Source of the DNA: Conoideocrella luteorostrata | Taxonomy: Eukaryota; Ascomycota; Sordariomycetes; Hypocreales; Clavicipitaceae | Reading direction: 5' to 3' | DNA: 64,000 bases | Assembly (NCBI GenBank): GCA_032433595.1 | Contig: JASWJB010000004.1 | Coordinates: 124,001-188,000 of the forward strand | Part shown: positions 35,033 to 46,498 of the stretch, in pieces | How positions within the stretch are numbered: the stretch's first letter is position 1 | Layout: every line of letters starts with the position of its first letter | The notes under the pieces: generated by a model | Told to the model about the DNA's origin: nothing | What the model saw: the letters and a program-made list of their open reading frames with translations, nothing else | The model's database searches: none | Program-made: the position numbers and the translations under genes

Positions 35033-37368
35033 GACGGTGGGTGCAATGGCGGTCGTGGAAGTATGTTTGTCTTGGTTGAGGGTATACGGGAGGTAAGGAA
35101 GCTGCAGGAGAGCAGAAAGGTAGCTCGACGGTGATGGCGTCCGGTGGTGGTATTATCTAATGGGGGCTCCGGTGCCAGTGAATGTCTCGAGGTGATAGTG
35201 GTGCCTGGTGAGGGGTATGACGCCTGCCTCGCCTCCACGGTCAACCAGCCAGCCAGCCTTGGTCCCACTCGAGGGAATAACCCAGGACCAGACCAGGCCA
35301 GGAAAGGACCAGCCAAGGCAAGGCAATCTAGGGCCCAGACCAGCCACGGCACGCATGGCCATTATCATGTGCGGCTCGACGGGGGTCCACATCTGGGTTC
35401 CTTCTCTGATGCTGCGTCACTGTTCTTCGTTGGGATGCATATTTCACGGATTGTATGGTCGGGGCGGAAGATATGTCCTGAGACAATGGACGGGAATCGT
35501 CATTTCGGACACTCTTTCCGCTCGCGGCGAAATGCGCACCGCTGTTCAACCGAGCATTGTCACGGCTGGTTGCTCGCCGAGGTTGCATTGTCTGTCTAGC
35601 CTTCCCTTGGTGTCACCAGCAATATCGGTCCCGGAGGCTATTGCATCAAGCTACTGCAGCTGCCGACTGATGCCACGGCAAAATGCAACGTCCCTCAACA
35701 CCTGGACCGTCGACAGCGCTCACTCCGTTTATCACGCCCTTTGGTACGGCGGCGTCCAAGACCGACCAACCAGGACCCTGTCAACTGGCACAAGTTCTAC
35801 ATGTCTCGGTGGCGCCGTTGAATATATGCACTCAACGGAAAGGCCCGAAACAAGGAACTGACGGAACGAACTCCTTAGATGCGATGGCTAGCAGTATCAC
35901 ATAAGGCCAATACACCGCGCGCAAATCCTGGTACTTCGATTATCTCGGTACCCCCCCTTCCTTCCTCCTCCTTCCTCTTTCCTCCCTGCCCCACCATGTT
36001 CATCGCGCCTCAAGTCTGACTGATTTCAATTGATTTCAGATGCCTGCGTGATGGTGCATGGCCGTGAGTGTTAAACTACTTACTCCGTAGTGGTCAGCTA
36101 TGTATTTTATCCGTAGTAGCCCCGACGGCCATTGTTAATTACGGAGTAGTCGAGATTCATATCATCAAATGGAGTGTGCTTGCACGGCCGACCCTAGCCG
36201 CTCATCCAATCAATGCCAACGAACTGCCCACGACGATGGGCCAATTCTGCAACTCACCGCCATCATTGCACCTTTGGCATTCGACCGGACTTTCCAAGTT
36301 TGCACTCCGCCCCGTATCAAGAAATTATGTCTTTAATCTTTCATTTAAACAGGGCGGCCTGTGTCTTTTTCGTTTAGCGCAATTCTAGCTCATTGACGAG
36401 GGGCTGATCCAAGTCTCTAAACTTTTTGCCTTGTAACTTAAAGACTTGCTTCGACACTTACGGTGATGCCTATAAGGCTTGGGATAAGAAAATGTTTTAC
36501 AACCTGACGTTCGTGTGATTAGACGGATAAGCTACTCGAAACACAGCTCTGACACTTGAGGAGAACTGTCACAGGTTATAATATACAATAATTGCTGCGC
36601 AATTAGAGCATGTTCTTTTTGTGTTGACAAGAACACTGTAAGGAGTGAAGCATGCCGTTATGCCACTTATAGCTGGCAATACTGTAATGTAACCTTGCAA
36701 TATATACCGTAATCTTTACACCATCATGTGACTGACAAGACCAACAATTCCGCGGTCTAGGGATGAGCCAACATTCACTACGTTAACGCCATCCGATCAA
36801 TACTAACGAACCGTCCACTATGATTGGTCATAGATTCCTTTGCATCGAAAGTGCTGCCTCCTGCTCTGATTTGCACAATGAACAGTAGCAAAACATTGTC
36901 ATCTTCGTCCGTGTTTAGCGCTTGCATCTTGGCACTCGAGTTGCCCTTCATGCTATCCACAGAACTCCTGGTAATGGCGACCTTGGCTTGCAGCCAATTC
37001 TTAGAACCAGTGGAATACATCCTTAAGTGCTGCCATGCTAAAAATTACACTGGAAAGTATTGTTTATCATCGCTGAAACATATTTTCTGTCCTTCTATTC
37101 CCAACTAAAGAACCTGCTGAAAAAAACCTTTGGCTGCCGTAAACTTTAAAATTTTCTAGTCAAGATTCTGTCGAAAGGTAAAAAGCCTCTGCCACAGACG
37201 CACAAAGCTACATAGGGTTTCTAACTTGATGTAGATTGAAACTTTAATTGGCTTCACACACACACACATATATGTATATGCTAGTTTCTTCAACTCTTGA
37301 GCTGCCATTCTGCAACATTGCTGTATCCTCATCCACTCCCCTTTTTATCAACATCTCATTGTTAACAC
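35033..37368. other. Divergent intergenic region, TPS2 promoter side
   Basis: Overlapping open frames at 35144-35904 lie on both strands and look like chance in GC-rich promoter DNA. Interspersed motif copies lie at 36081-36089 and 36140-36148, a pair in opposite orientation 50 bp apart. A (CA)n/(TA)n tract lies near 37256-37278, just before the F-box-like gene. Confidence 0.45.
37256..37278. repeat. CA/TA dinucleotide tract
   Basis: A short cacacacacacatatatgtatatg microsatellite in the promoter of the F-box-like gene. Confidence 0.6.
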
Positions 37369-39159
37369 TTGCTATCATTGCACTGTCTTATGTCGTTGCC
37401 TAGCGCTGTCAATATGCCGCTCCAGCCGCTCGGCCTCCCCGCAGAGCTACTACTCATGATTCTCGAAGCGGCACCTGATCTGCCGTCACTTTATGCGCTC
37501 ATATGTACTCACCCAGTATTTTCGCGACTATTCGAACACTATTCTATCCATATTATACAAAGAGTTATTGAGAGATCATTCCACCAGCGCTTACAAGCAA
37601 TTCCTCGCTTGATGGTTGTCATTGGTTCCTTACGCGCGCCTCAGAAAACTTCTTTTACCTTCCCTGAATCCGCCGTAACATTGGAGGAAGTAGTAGAGCG
37701 CTACCAATCCTTGGAGGAGTTGAAAATTGAAGACCCTTTATCGGAAACACTCCCCCTGCTGGCTAATACGTATGGCCCTAGATATGCGCTCGTGGTCGCT
37801 TCTCGCATCCAGAAGCTGGAGGATATTTGCCTTGTTCAGCTACTCGACAATTTCAACGAAGCAGATATAGCTTACCCTGATTGCCCTGACAGTTTCTTCA
37901 TTGACCCAAGCAGGTGGGAACCTCTTATTCACAAGGACGTATTCAAGTGTACGGCTGCCTTGACACCTTCATGGGTTGAGCGGCAACGTGTTCGACAAGC
38001 TTTATGGCATTTAATGGCTACTTGGAATACCCGCCGTTTCTTTACAGAAATTTTGAATTTTCAATATGTTCCTGGCCCATACCTCTACGGTTGTGATCAG
38101 ATCTTTCGCTATGAAACCGGACTCTTGCCGGAGGACATTGTCGGGAAGTGTCGAGTGAAACTTCGAGGAGGTGTTATTGACACCGTCTGCGGAGTTCTCA
38201 AGGACATCATGGGCTGTTGCCCAGATTGTTTCTTTCTCTCGAGGCTCAAAGACGGCTCTGAATCCTCCACCAGGGCAAAAAGTAACCTACCAATCATGCA
38301 TCAACGGGTATTGGCATTAACTGCCAAAGATAAAGAATGGACGAAACAGCCACAACCGCGAGACGACGAGCAAGGCGTGATCCTTGGCCAGAACCAGGCC
38401 AATACTTTCTATCCCAACTACGCCACGGCACTCTTCCTCGACTAGTTTTATGACCATCTCATTAGAGGGAGCAAGAATGATATTTGCCACGTTCAGTCTC
38501 TAGGGTTAGCAATATGGGATAACAAAAGGCTCGGGAGCCTTGGACTTGTACCAATTGCCTCTGACCTGCCTGACGTTAAACTACCCGACCACCTAGTCCG
38601 AATAACGCCTGATATCAGAATTTATATGTGGACACGCATGATACTCCGGGAGCAACGAAGAATTCTGAACTCACCTTCTGGGGATTTGCTAACTAGATTA
38701 GCCCGAGTCCAAATTGGGCAGTGGGAGCAAAACCGGTGGGTTCGTATGTCCATGTTACAGTATTCATACTGGCAGCAATCTATCTGTAATTTATGCGGAA
38801 GGTTAAATCTTGTGGCTGAAGATTCCTGGCTTCGCTTTTACGAGGTCCAGTCCAACCAACTACAACATAACCTGGATGCTCTAACGTACTTATATAATCG
38901 AAGTATTTATAGACTTGAGAGATTGATGAAAAGAGATTTGGTGATCCACAATATGAGAGTGAATAAAGCCCCTGTGGACCAGATTGATGACTTGCTAATG
39001 AGAAGACGGGCGAGGGAGGGCCGTCTTACGGTGCGTCTTGAACTACTTAAGCTTCACTCGCGTGAGAATCTCAAGCAATGGCTATGGCCGCCTGAAACAG
39101 GACGACGAACAAAAGTCTTGTTCTTGCTTTGGGAAATGGCACAGGGAGCTTTGGTATAG
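37369..39159 (+). pseudogene. F-box-like protein gene with one in-frame TAG
   Basis: A single frame of 597 codons runs from 37369 to 39159, interrupted only by TAG at codon 359 (38443-38445). The N-terminus has an F-box-like segment, PLGLPAELLLMILEAAPD followed by LYALICTHPVFSRLF, typical of fungal proteins that recruit substrates to SCF ubiquitin ligases. The rest is helical without a motif I recognise. Codons after the stop keep normal composition and show no second lesion, so either the break is recent (CAG to TAG would do it), the gene is read as a 358-residue protein, or a splice removes the stop (the acceptor-like ACTAG is there, but no good donor was found). The start could also be the ATG at 37390 or 37414. 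Confidence 0.6.
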
Positions 39160-39257
39160 AAAGCACAGGGCTTCGGGTGACGAGGGTATCGATACCGGAA
39201 GGTAAAGCAAAACAATGTACAAAACAATTTAATTCATATGGTCTCTGTTGCCTTTCG

Positions 39258-39297
39258 GAAGAAGAAGAGGAAGAAGAGGAAGAAGAAGAAGAAGAAT
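39258..39297. repeat. GAA/GAG microsatellite
   Basis: An imperfect gaa/gag trinucleotide run of about 40 bp, directly followed by a GC-rich cccccgggcgcgcgcc block and a tataaaa box. Confidence 0.75.
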
Positions 39298-39814
39298 GCC
39301 CCCGGGCGCGCGCCGTATAAAAGCGGCGCGATAGGGTGGCCACGTGACCTTGTCCGCAATTGCTTGTACGCTTAACGAGGGATTCCAACATCTGGATATG
39401 TTCTCACGAGTTAAATTAGGATCCAACTGATACTGGGTCATAACAAAAGTAAGGAATATGATGGTTGCATCACTGCTCAAGGTATTTAAGGCGGCATCGA
39501 CATTAATTTGACCTGCACCACCTGTTTAATGGTTCATAAAAACCCGTTTTAAACTATATTGCTTGCTCTACACATGGTCCAGTGCTTCTTGCCGAGCACG
39601 TTTAGAACTAACTGGTGGTTTGTTGTCGGCGTTGGAACGCTCTTTCCTTCTGTTGCTACCCTTGAGGTGAAATGAGGCATATGTAATTATGGGGTAAATA
39701 TGAGTACAGGCTCCCCTTAGCAACTGGCTAGAATAGAACAACCATCATCACCAGTAAACTACCATATTTCAACAGAACTACCTTCAGCCTTAACAGGCGG
39801 ACCACCCAATAGTT

Positions 39815-39945
39815 TTCCTTTCCTCTTTTCTTTCCCCTTCTCTTTCTCTTTCTTTGTTTTTTTCTTTTTTTTTTCCTTTTATTTTCTTTATTTGTTTTTT
39901 TTTTCTTCTTTCTCTCTCTCTCGTTTCCCCGTTTCCCTTGTTTTA
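39815..39945. repeat. Polypyrimidine tract
   Basis: About 130 bp made almost only of C and T, with several T-runs. The complementary strand gives a meaningless Lys/Arg-rich frame. Confidence 0.7.
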
Positions 39946-40620
39946 TTCCCTTTCGATAGCAAACAAACAAGTGAGTACAAGCTTTCTATGCTTTATTAGC
40001 AGAATATACCGATACTAACTGTTTTTTATCGACTCATAGCGACGTTGTAAGTACTACATCCTGTTGGCGTCCCCTTCTTGTGGATTTGTGTGCAAACGAC
40101 ATCTCGATTAAATTTCCGAGCAAATGAGGAACTTGTACCGCTGTACGTATTTCGTCACGTCCCAGTTGCGACTAAATAATGGTCTTTATGTTAACAGTCA
40201 TGTCGAATGTTTAGCCGGTCTCGACAAACGACGGTACAAATTGAGTGCTGACTCATTTTGATTCATTAGCAGACGAAATGTTTTTGGTACCCAAAAGTAA
40301 GTGGCACCAAGACACTTCGCATATGGTTCCACTGACTTTCTCTATTTAGTGAATATATGAAGTGGTATGTTGGTTTATATTCTTATTTTTCAAGCCAACG
40401 CCAGCATAAAGCGATTCGCAAGGCTGCCACCGCAACCGCCACCGCCGCCCACGGTATCAACTATTCCTATTCATTTACTCTGACAATTCTGAAGACGTTG
40501 CTGCTCCCTCTCAGCGTACATACTGTCCTGGCATATTGATTCCATGTTTTTTTTTCATCTGATCATTGCATTTAGATGTCGCCCCTGCCGCCGCTCTCCA
40601 GGCCAACGCTCTCGAGGCTG

Positions 40621-40668
40621 CCACCGTGCCCCTGCTGCTGCCAGCGTGCCCCTGCTGCTGCCAGTGTG
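40621..40668. repeat. 20-bp tandem repeat, about 2.4 copies
   Basis: The units ccaccgtgcccctgctgctg and ccagcgtgcccctgctgctg are adjacent, with a partial third copy. This is a small minisatellite. Confidence 0.7.
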
Positions 40669-41746
40669 TATTCTCTTGTCTTCGCCGCAACAGCTCTGAA
40701 CTTACTATTGCAAGCAGTTGATCGGCCTGATCGTAAGCACTCTTGATCACTACTCTGAAGTAATATTACCAACACCGGCTGATAACCAGCATATGACAAA
40801 CTTGTATGCCCGTCGCTCGCTGCAATCTACATACATATAGTAATAGTTTTGCGTAGCGCTGCTCTTGGTGTGGCCTGATGGACCACGTCAGCTGGAATTG
40901 CGCGCATCGCGCCGCGGTAGGTATTATTTGTCCTCTTACCCTCTTATTCCTTTCTTTATTTGGCTACGCTGCTAGATGTAGACATTTTGCTGATACTTTA
41001 ATATAGAGAGCGGACGTAAGTTAATATATTACCATCATTCGGCATACGCGAACACAAATCTATTCTCCTTGATAAAACCAACCTGCTCGGAGGTAAGTGA
41101 ATGTCGCTAAATCTGTTGGAATCCTGCCGTCAAGCACATCAAGGAGCATGGAGCGAGTCACGTGGTCACCTTTCGGCCACGATATTCATACGGCTATATC
41201 TAGCCTCCCACCTTGACTTGTTTTCTTCTTCTTAGATAGACAGAGACTTATACAATATATTGCATTTGAAGCATTTGATCTAGATCACTTGCACAGCCCC
41301 CCTGTGTAACCCACAAAATCCTTTCTCACTTAAACACTAACTTCGCGCGTTAGAATACATAAGAAGACCTGGTTTTTTTTCAAAAACCAGAGACGGGTAA
41401 GCTCTATATTGTATTCCTTTATACTTGGTATACTTAAAGTTTTTGTTCTACTAAGGTTTTTTTTGTTGGAAATTTACAAATTTGGGTCGTGTGATTCTAC
41501 TAGATCTTTTCTTGTAATTTGAAACTAACGGAGTGCAGATTCTGTTGTATACGGAGCTGTAAGAAGTACAGTCCTCAAGTGGTATGCTGCATTGAGTTTA
41601 GTGGATGGGGTTGTACCGGGAAAGGCGGGAGGGAGTCTTAATATATATTAATATTGCTGCAAGAAATAATCCCACTATTCTAAATACATAACTTGGTCTT
41701 GAAGCGGGTTGCTGGTGACTGGGCGGCACTCCGGAAGAGGAATCAC

Positions 41747-44700
41747 CTAATCCAACCAGTACTCATCCAAATCTATTAGGAAATCCAAATCTACATTGAT
41801 AAAACTCTTCCATAAATCAACTTCTCTCAGCCACGGCTTCGTCTGCATAGCAAATGTGACTACCGTGCAAATCTTGAACAGCTCTTCAACATTCTCTCCC
41901 ATGGCGAGAATCAAATCACCACGGCTCACCACCCCGGGCTCAAACTGTTCCCGCAGCAGCTCCAATCTTGTCTTGATGACGTTGTGCATACTGAACTCGC
42001 TGCCTGGCATGTCTTTCGGCACAAAATTCCATTGCCAAACTCGGGCGGCGCTGTCAAGGAAACTGCATCCCTGGCGATTCTGCAATCCCACCATTAGAGG
42101 GTAGAAGTGTGGTGCTGACCATAGCCGCATGAGCGCAAAGCGGGCGCTGGGGTTTTTGAGGGCATATTCCTGTGCTCGAGGCAGAAGCTCTGGCCATTTA
42201 TCCGGACCAGCGAAGGATGGTGGAAATTTCTGGGGGAAATTGCCGTAGTCATCTTCGTAATTGATGAAAAGGTCCAGCTTATCGGGTCGCTCGGGCTCTG
42301 TGTTGGCTGTGGCTAACCCCCCGACGACTCGCAGGTCGGCTTGATAGTACGCTGGCGCGATGATTCCTGATTTGTACACTATCAAATTGTTAGTAATCCC
42401 GCGAGTTGAGGCACGAATTGGTTCAAGAAGGATGATGTTACGAACATTGAGCGACCATGGGACGGATCGCAAGACTCCAATCCAAGGGGTACACATCAGC
42501 ATAATGTTTCTCGGTGGTCATCAACGATTTCGACTTCGCCCAGAACTCTGATCTGCGATACATATTGCTGGTCCGTCCTCTTCTGTCGGGTCGAGTCATC
42601 ACACGTTGCTTGGGATCAAACAAGGCAGAGTTCCGGAAACTTTCGCAGGGTGTCGACTTTAAGAAGTTCGTTACAAACGCTGTGAAGTCTATATCGGGAA
42701 AAAACATAGCCATGGTTATAAACGACCTGACCATGTCATGGATAATGAAGCTGCGTGGCCAAGGTGCCGAGGGGTCCATGGCATAATCGTCGTAGTCTGC
42801 TCTTAGCTGAAGCCAATCTATTAGTTCGGCGATGAACCAGACCCAATCGACAGGACCGGAGTGATCGCAATCAAGTAATTTTTCGATCATGTCTTGTGTT
42901 TCCATATACTTCTGGGTGCTTCCTGGTTCAAGGTCCCCGTCGTGGAATGACTGTTTAAACTCTAAAAAATTGTCAGCGTCATGACGTTTATACCACAAGA
43001 TCCGGGAATGAGATTTACTCACGGGAAGATCTGTCGCGTTCCATGATTTCCACGGGATCTGCTTCGTCACCCCGCTGTTCGAATGACAAGCATTCAGGGG
43101 AGCCATCGAGACCAGTGCGTTCGAGGAGCCTCATCCGTTCATTCGAAGACTTCGCTTTGCGCACTTGATTGATAGCAGATTTCCAAACCTTGGGTAAAAC
43201 CCAGACTTTGCCGTCATCGTCTTTCATGGCATCATGGATCACTGTCTTGGGATCTCCCATTGTGTTCAAATCCTCCAAGTCCTTTGCGATACGCCGGGCA
43301 AAGCTAGGCAAAAGCCCGCTCTCCATGCGCTTGACGCCATTGGTGATCTCTCTGAAAAATACATTTTCCTTATTGTGGATTAATTCATCCGGAAACAAGA
43401 CTTTGTCCTCTGCAACATTAGCCTCATTGTAAAACAAATACGGCGACTCGGTCGACCCCGAGGCGCCGCGAGTATTCGAATCACTGTGGCTAGTGAATTT
43501 CTCGCCGTCATGCGAGAAGAGGACAAATTTAGTGCTCTCATCCGTCAAATTTTCCCAGAGGCTTTGGACCCTTTCACCTGGTTTGATGTGTCTAGTGCGC
43601 TTGGAGTCATCGTCCCTCGTTAGGGTCCGCAACAGTGGCTCCATGTGGTCATATATCTCACGCGTACTCCTAACGCGCCAAGCATTTCTAAGCTCCTGTG
43701 ATATCCCGATTAGCTGAGGGAGGTTTCGTTTAAACGTTCCAAGGCGCAACTCACAGTTATAACAACGTTATAAAGGTATAGTGACGGTTGACCAGGCACA
43801 AAATCCCAGATGAAGACGTCGTAATGATCATCGAAGCCAAGGTGCCATTTTCAGTACGTATCGGTCATGTCAAAATATTCATGTCCCACCTCCAAGACAT
43901 TCACCCACTCGTGCTTGGAAGCCCTTCCGATACCCTGCTTCTTGCGATATGTCCATAAGTGTTCCTCAGGTGGTGCTGTGATGACACGACCTGTCTTGCC
44001 ATCTCGAACCAAGACCAACAAGTCTCCGGACCGCATTATGAGATATTGTATGAACCGTCGAGTGACCGGGTGATTGCGTTTCATGTGGCCGACAATGACA
44101 TTCCTCGTCTCAATAATGTCATGTTGGCGCCGACCATGGCTTCGGCCACCAACCTGATTATAGCGAGTATGTTCCTGAGCCTGAAGATCAATGAAGTAGG
44201 GAAACAATCCCAGTTTCTGAAGTTGCTGGATCAGCCTGTTACTACCCCATGCGGCCCAATTCGAAGCCGGGAAGTATTGCCATAAGACTAGGAGGTTCAG
44301 GTCTGAGAACTCCTTCCAATTCCGGCAGAGCTGAACAGCTGCTTCAAGGCTGCAGTCCTTAGCTACAACAGAGAATTGAAGCCAACCGTCCCGAGACATT
44401 GCCTTCTCGCTAGTATGATTCCAGATCGTTTTACCACAAATAGTAACCTTCGTCTTGGGTGGCGAGCATTTTTTCTTTGGCGTTTGGCGCTTCACCTTGG
44501 CTATAAACCTCTCGCTTAACCAGTCTTCAGAATGAAGGTGAGAAAACCGCATATCGTCGCAAAGCATGTCTGCAAACGTCTCGTCTCCATCGTCATCCTC
44601 AGATATATTTGGATCATCTTCCTCTACCTCGTCGTTGCGAGCCAAGTCAGCACATGCATCTCGAATGACCTGTAGAGTAGGCTCTTCCACCTTGAGACAA

Positions 44701-46105
44701 AGATCTCGCAAATCAGCTTCAGTTACCGCGGCATCGCTAAGAAATGCCGATACGCTATTCGCTTTTAGGGCACCAGGTAACAGGGATGCCTGTGCAAGGA
44801 GCAGGCGGCTAAACAACAGCAATTTGATCTCCTTGATCTCCTTGATGATCGACTCGATCTCGTCATCTGTCATCGGAGCCGTTCGTTTGTGGGTCTCGAG
44901 GGGATTCTCTATCGTACCGACGAGCTGAAGACCCCATGCATCCTCGTAATTTTTCTCCACTCCTTGGCTCAGACGTTTCCTCATCTCTTCTTCTGTTTCG
45001 ATGTTTTTCTTATCCGGTTCTTGCATCTGATTACTGGCACCACGCTTTTTGCTCTCTAGCATTGCCAAAAGTTTCCTCTGGCCAGTGCTGGCCCCGCGTG
45101 ACGCATGCGCGGCGGCATTGGGTCGGCCAGCAGAATTGTCTTCTTTTGCCTTTCCTTTAGATCTCTTTTTCGAGTTTTTGGTAGCCGTTTTTGGCTGCTC
45201 GACGACACCAACGTCTTGGGCTGCGCTGTTTGAATCGCTCTTGAGGGTGATGTCCTCGTCTGCGGACAACACCTCCATCCAGAGAAAGTGCTTGATCAAG
45301 TCAATGTAGCGATGCCGCCTCTCGTACTCCAAATCTTCAACGGGGTCCCACTCCCCGTCAGCGTCTGACTCGCCCTCCGATATAGACATACGCTCCCGAT
45401 ACGCGTCCTCAAGGTAAGCATCTTGCCGCTTGCTTTCCTCTTTCTGTTGTATCTGATTTAGCCTGGCCTGCAGGTTCTTCATATTGCGCTTGAACAAGGA
45501 AGCTTCTTGTTTGACTTTCTTCTGCTCCTTCTCACGAGTTGCCTCTTCCTGTCCCTGAACCTGGCGAACCCAGGTGAACCATTCCTCCTTCTTGTACAGG
45601 ACCTCAGCAGTTCGCCTTTCAAGCGATGCTAAAGCCCGGAGAACCGTATGGCGCTGGCTGCTGAGCTTGTCCAAATATGCTTGATGGCCGTAGTCAACCT
45701 GCAATGGGTAGAAGTGTTTGTGGTGAAGCTTGCGAGCGTCGATGACTTTACTGAGCAGGACATACTTGCTGAACAGATGAGAGTGCAGTTGTCGAAGCTC
45801 GTGCTCGTCTTTAATGCCCTGAAAAGAGTCGTTGGCGAGAGGAATCTGGGAGCTCTTTAGGTACGAGGGAGCACCATCGTCGATGGCCTCTAATTGGGCA
45901 TTACGACGTTTGTAGCCCATATAAAGGCCGTAAACCTGCTTTGCATGGAACCAGCAGAAGAGGTTGTTCGCATTTGTTGCGTCGCCAGTGCATCTCTCGT
46001 CATCGGATAGTCGTAGAGCCTGTGTCCGCGTCGGGGTCAGTCTTCAAATACGACAAACGGGGCAATTATTGATCCTACCTGACATTGTGGCATGTGGGAA
46101 GCCAT
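41747..46105 (-). pseudogene. Very large protein gene of unknown function with one in-frame TGA
   Basis: Exons are 46079-46105, 43755-46019, 43023-43695, 42446-42961 and 41747-42378; all splices fit and they sum to 4113 nt (1371 codons). The only lesion is TGA at codon 732 (43851-43853), in the context DMTDTY*KWHLGFDDHYDVF, where one C-to-T change of CGA would create it. The N-terminus has C8, C19, C31 and H34, a possible small zinc-binding knuckle (FCWFH). It is followed by a charged coiled coil (about 110-240), an acidic stretch (EEDDPNISEDDDGDE), and a conserved-looking second half with EWVNVLEVGHEYFDM and RPMVAQ...IIAPAYYQADLRVVGGLATA. I recall similar unnamed proteins in other filamentous ascomycetes but no function. 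It may encode a truncated 731-residue protein. Confidence 0.65.
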
Positions 46106-46498
46106 GTGAGTGTGAGACCGGATCAGCTGAGGAGATATGCCCAGTGCCAATGCTGGCCGTCTAATTGACTCGAGATATTGCGTGGATCCAAATTTCGACC
46201 CGACGAGACACGGTTCTTTGTGCGTTTCTAGGAGAGCGGTGTGAAGGACATTGGCGATACGCGCTACTCGTGCCACGCCCCACTACCTATTAGTTCAGTG
46301 GACCTTTCCCCATGGTCCCTGAGGCCGGATAAGTCTAGCGACGACTGCCCCTCTTCTAGTCACCTCCATGGAGTAACGTCAGCCACCCCGAACTCGGCCA
46401 CAAGTTTCCCCTCGTTCCACACCACAACGCCTGCATTCCGACCGCGATTTCTCGCGCAATTAATTTGCTATTAGCATAATTATTTTATTAGATTCATA
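46106..46498. other. Intergenic between the large gene and the pogo relic
   Basis: This is the promoter side of the large minus-strand gene. Nothing else is recognised. Confidence 0.4.

Larger units (their letters stand above)
39160..41746. other. Long gene-free region rich in simple repeats
   Basis: No gene is recognised in about 2.6 kb. It contains a GAA tract (39258-39297), a pyrimidine-rich block (about 39815-39945), GCC-rich codon-like repeats (about 40420-40450) and a 20-bp tandem repeat (40621-40668). Confidence 0.5.

Noticed and set aside
35144..35904. Overlapping 70-220-codon frames on both strands
   Set aside because: None resembles a family; overlap on both strands in GC-rich promoter DNA points to chance.
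39728..39970. Lys/Arg-rich minus-strand frame
   Set aside because: It is the translation of a polypyrimidine tract, not a gene.
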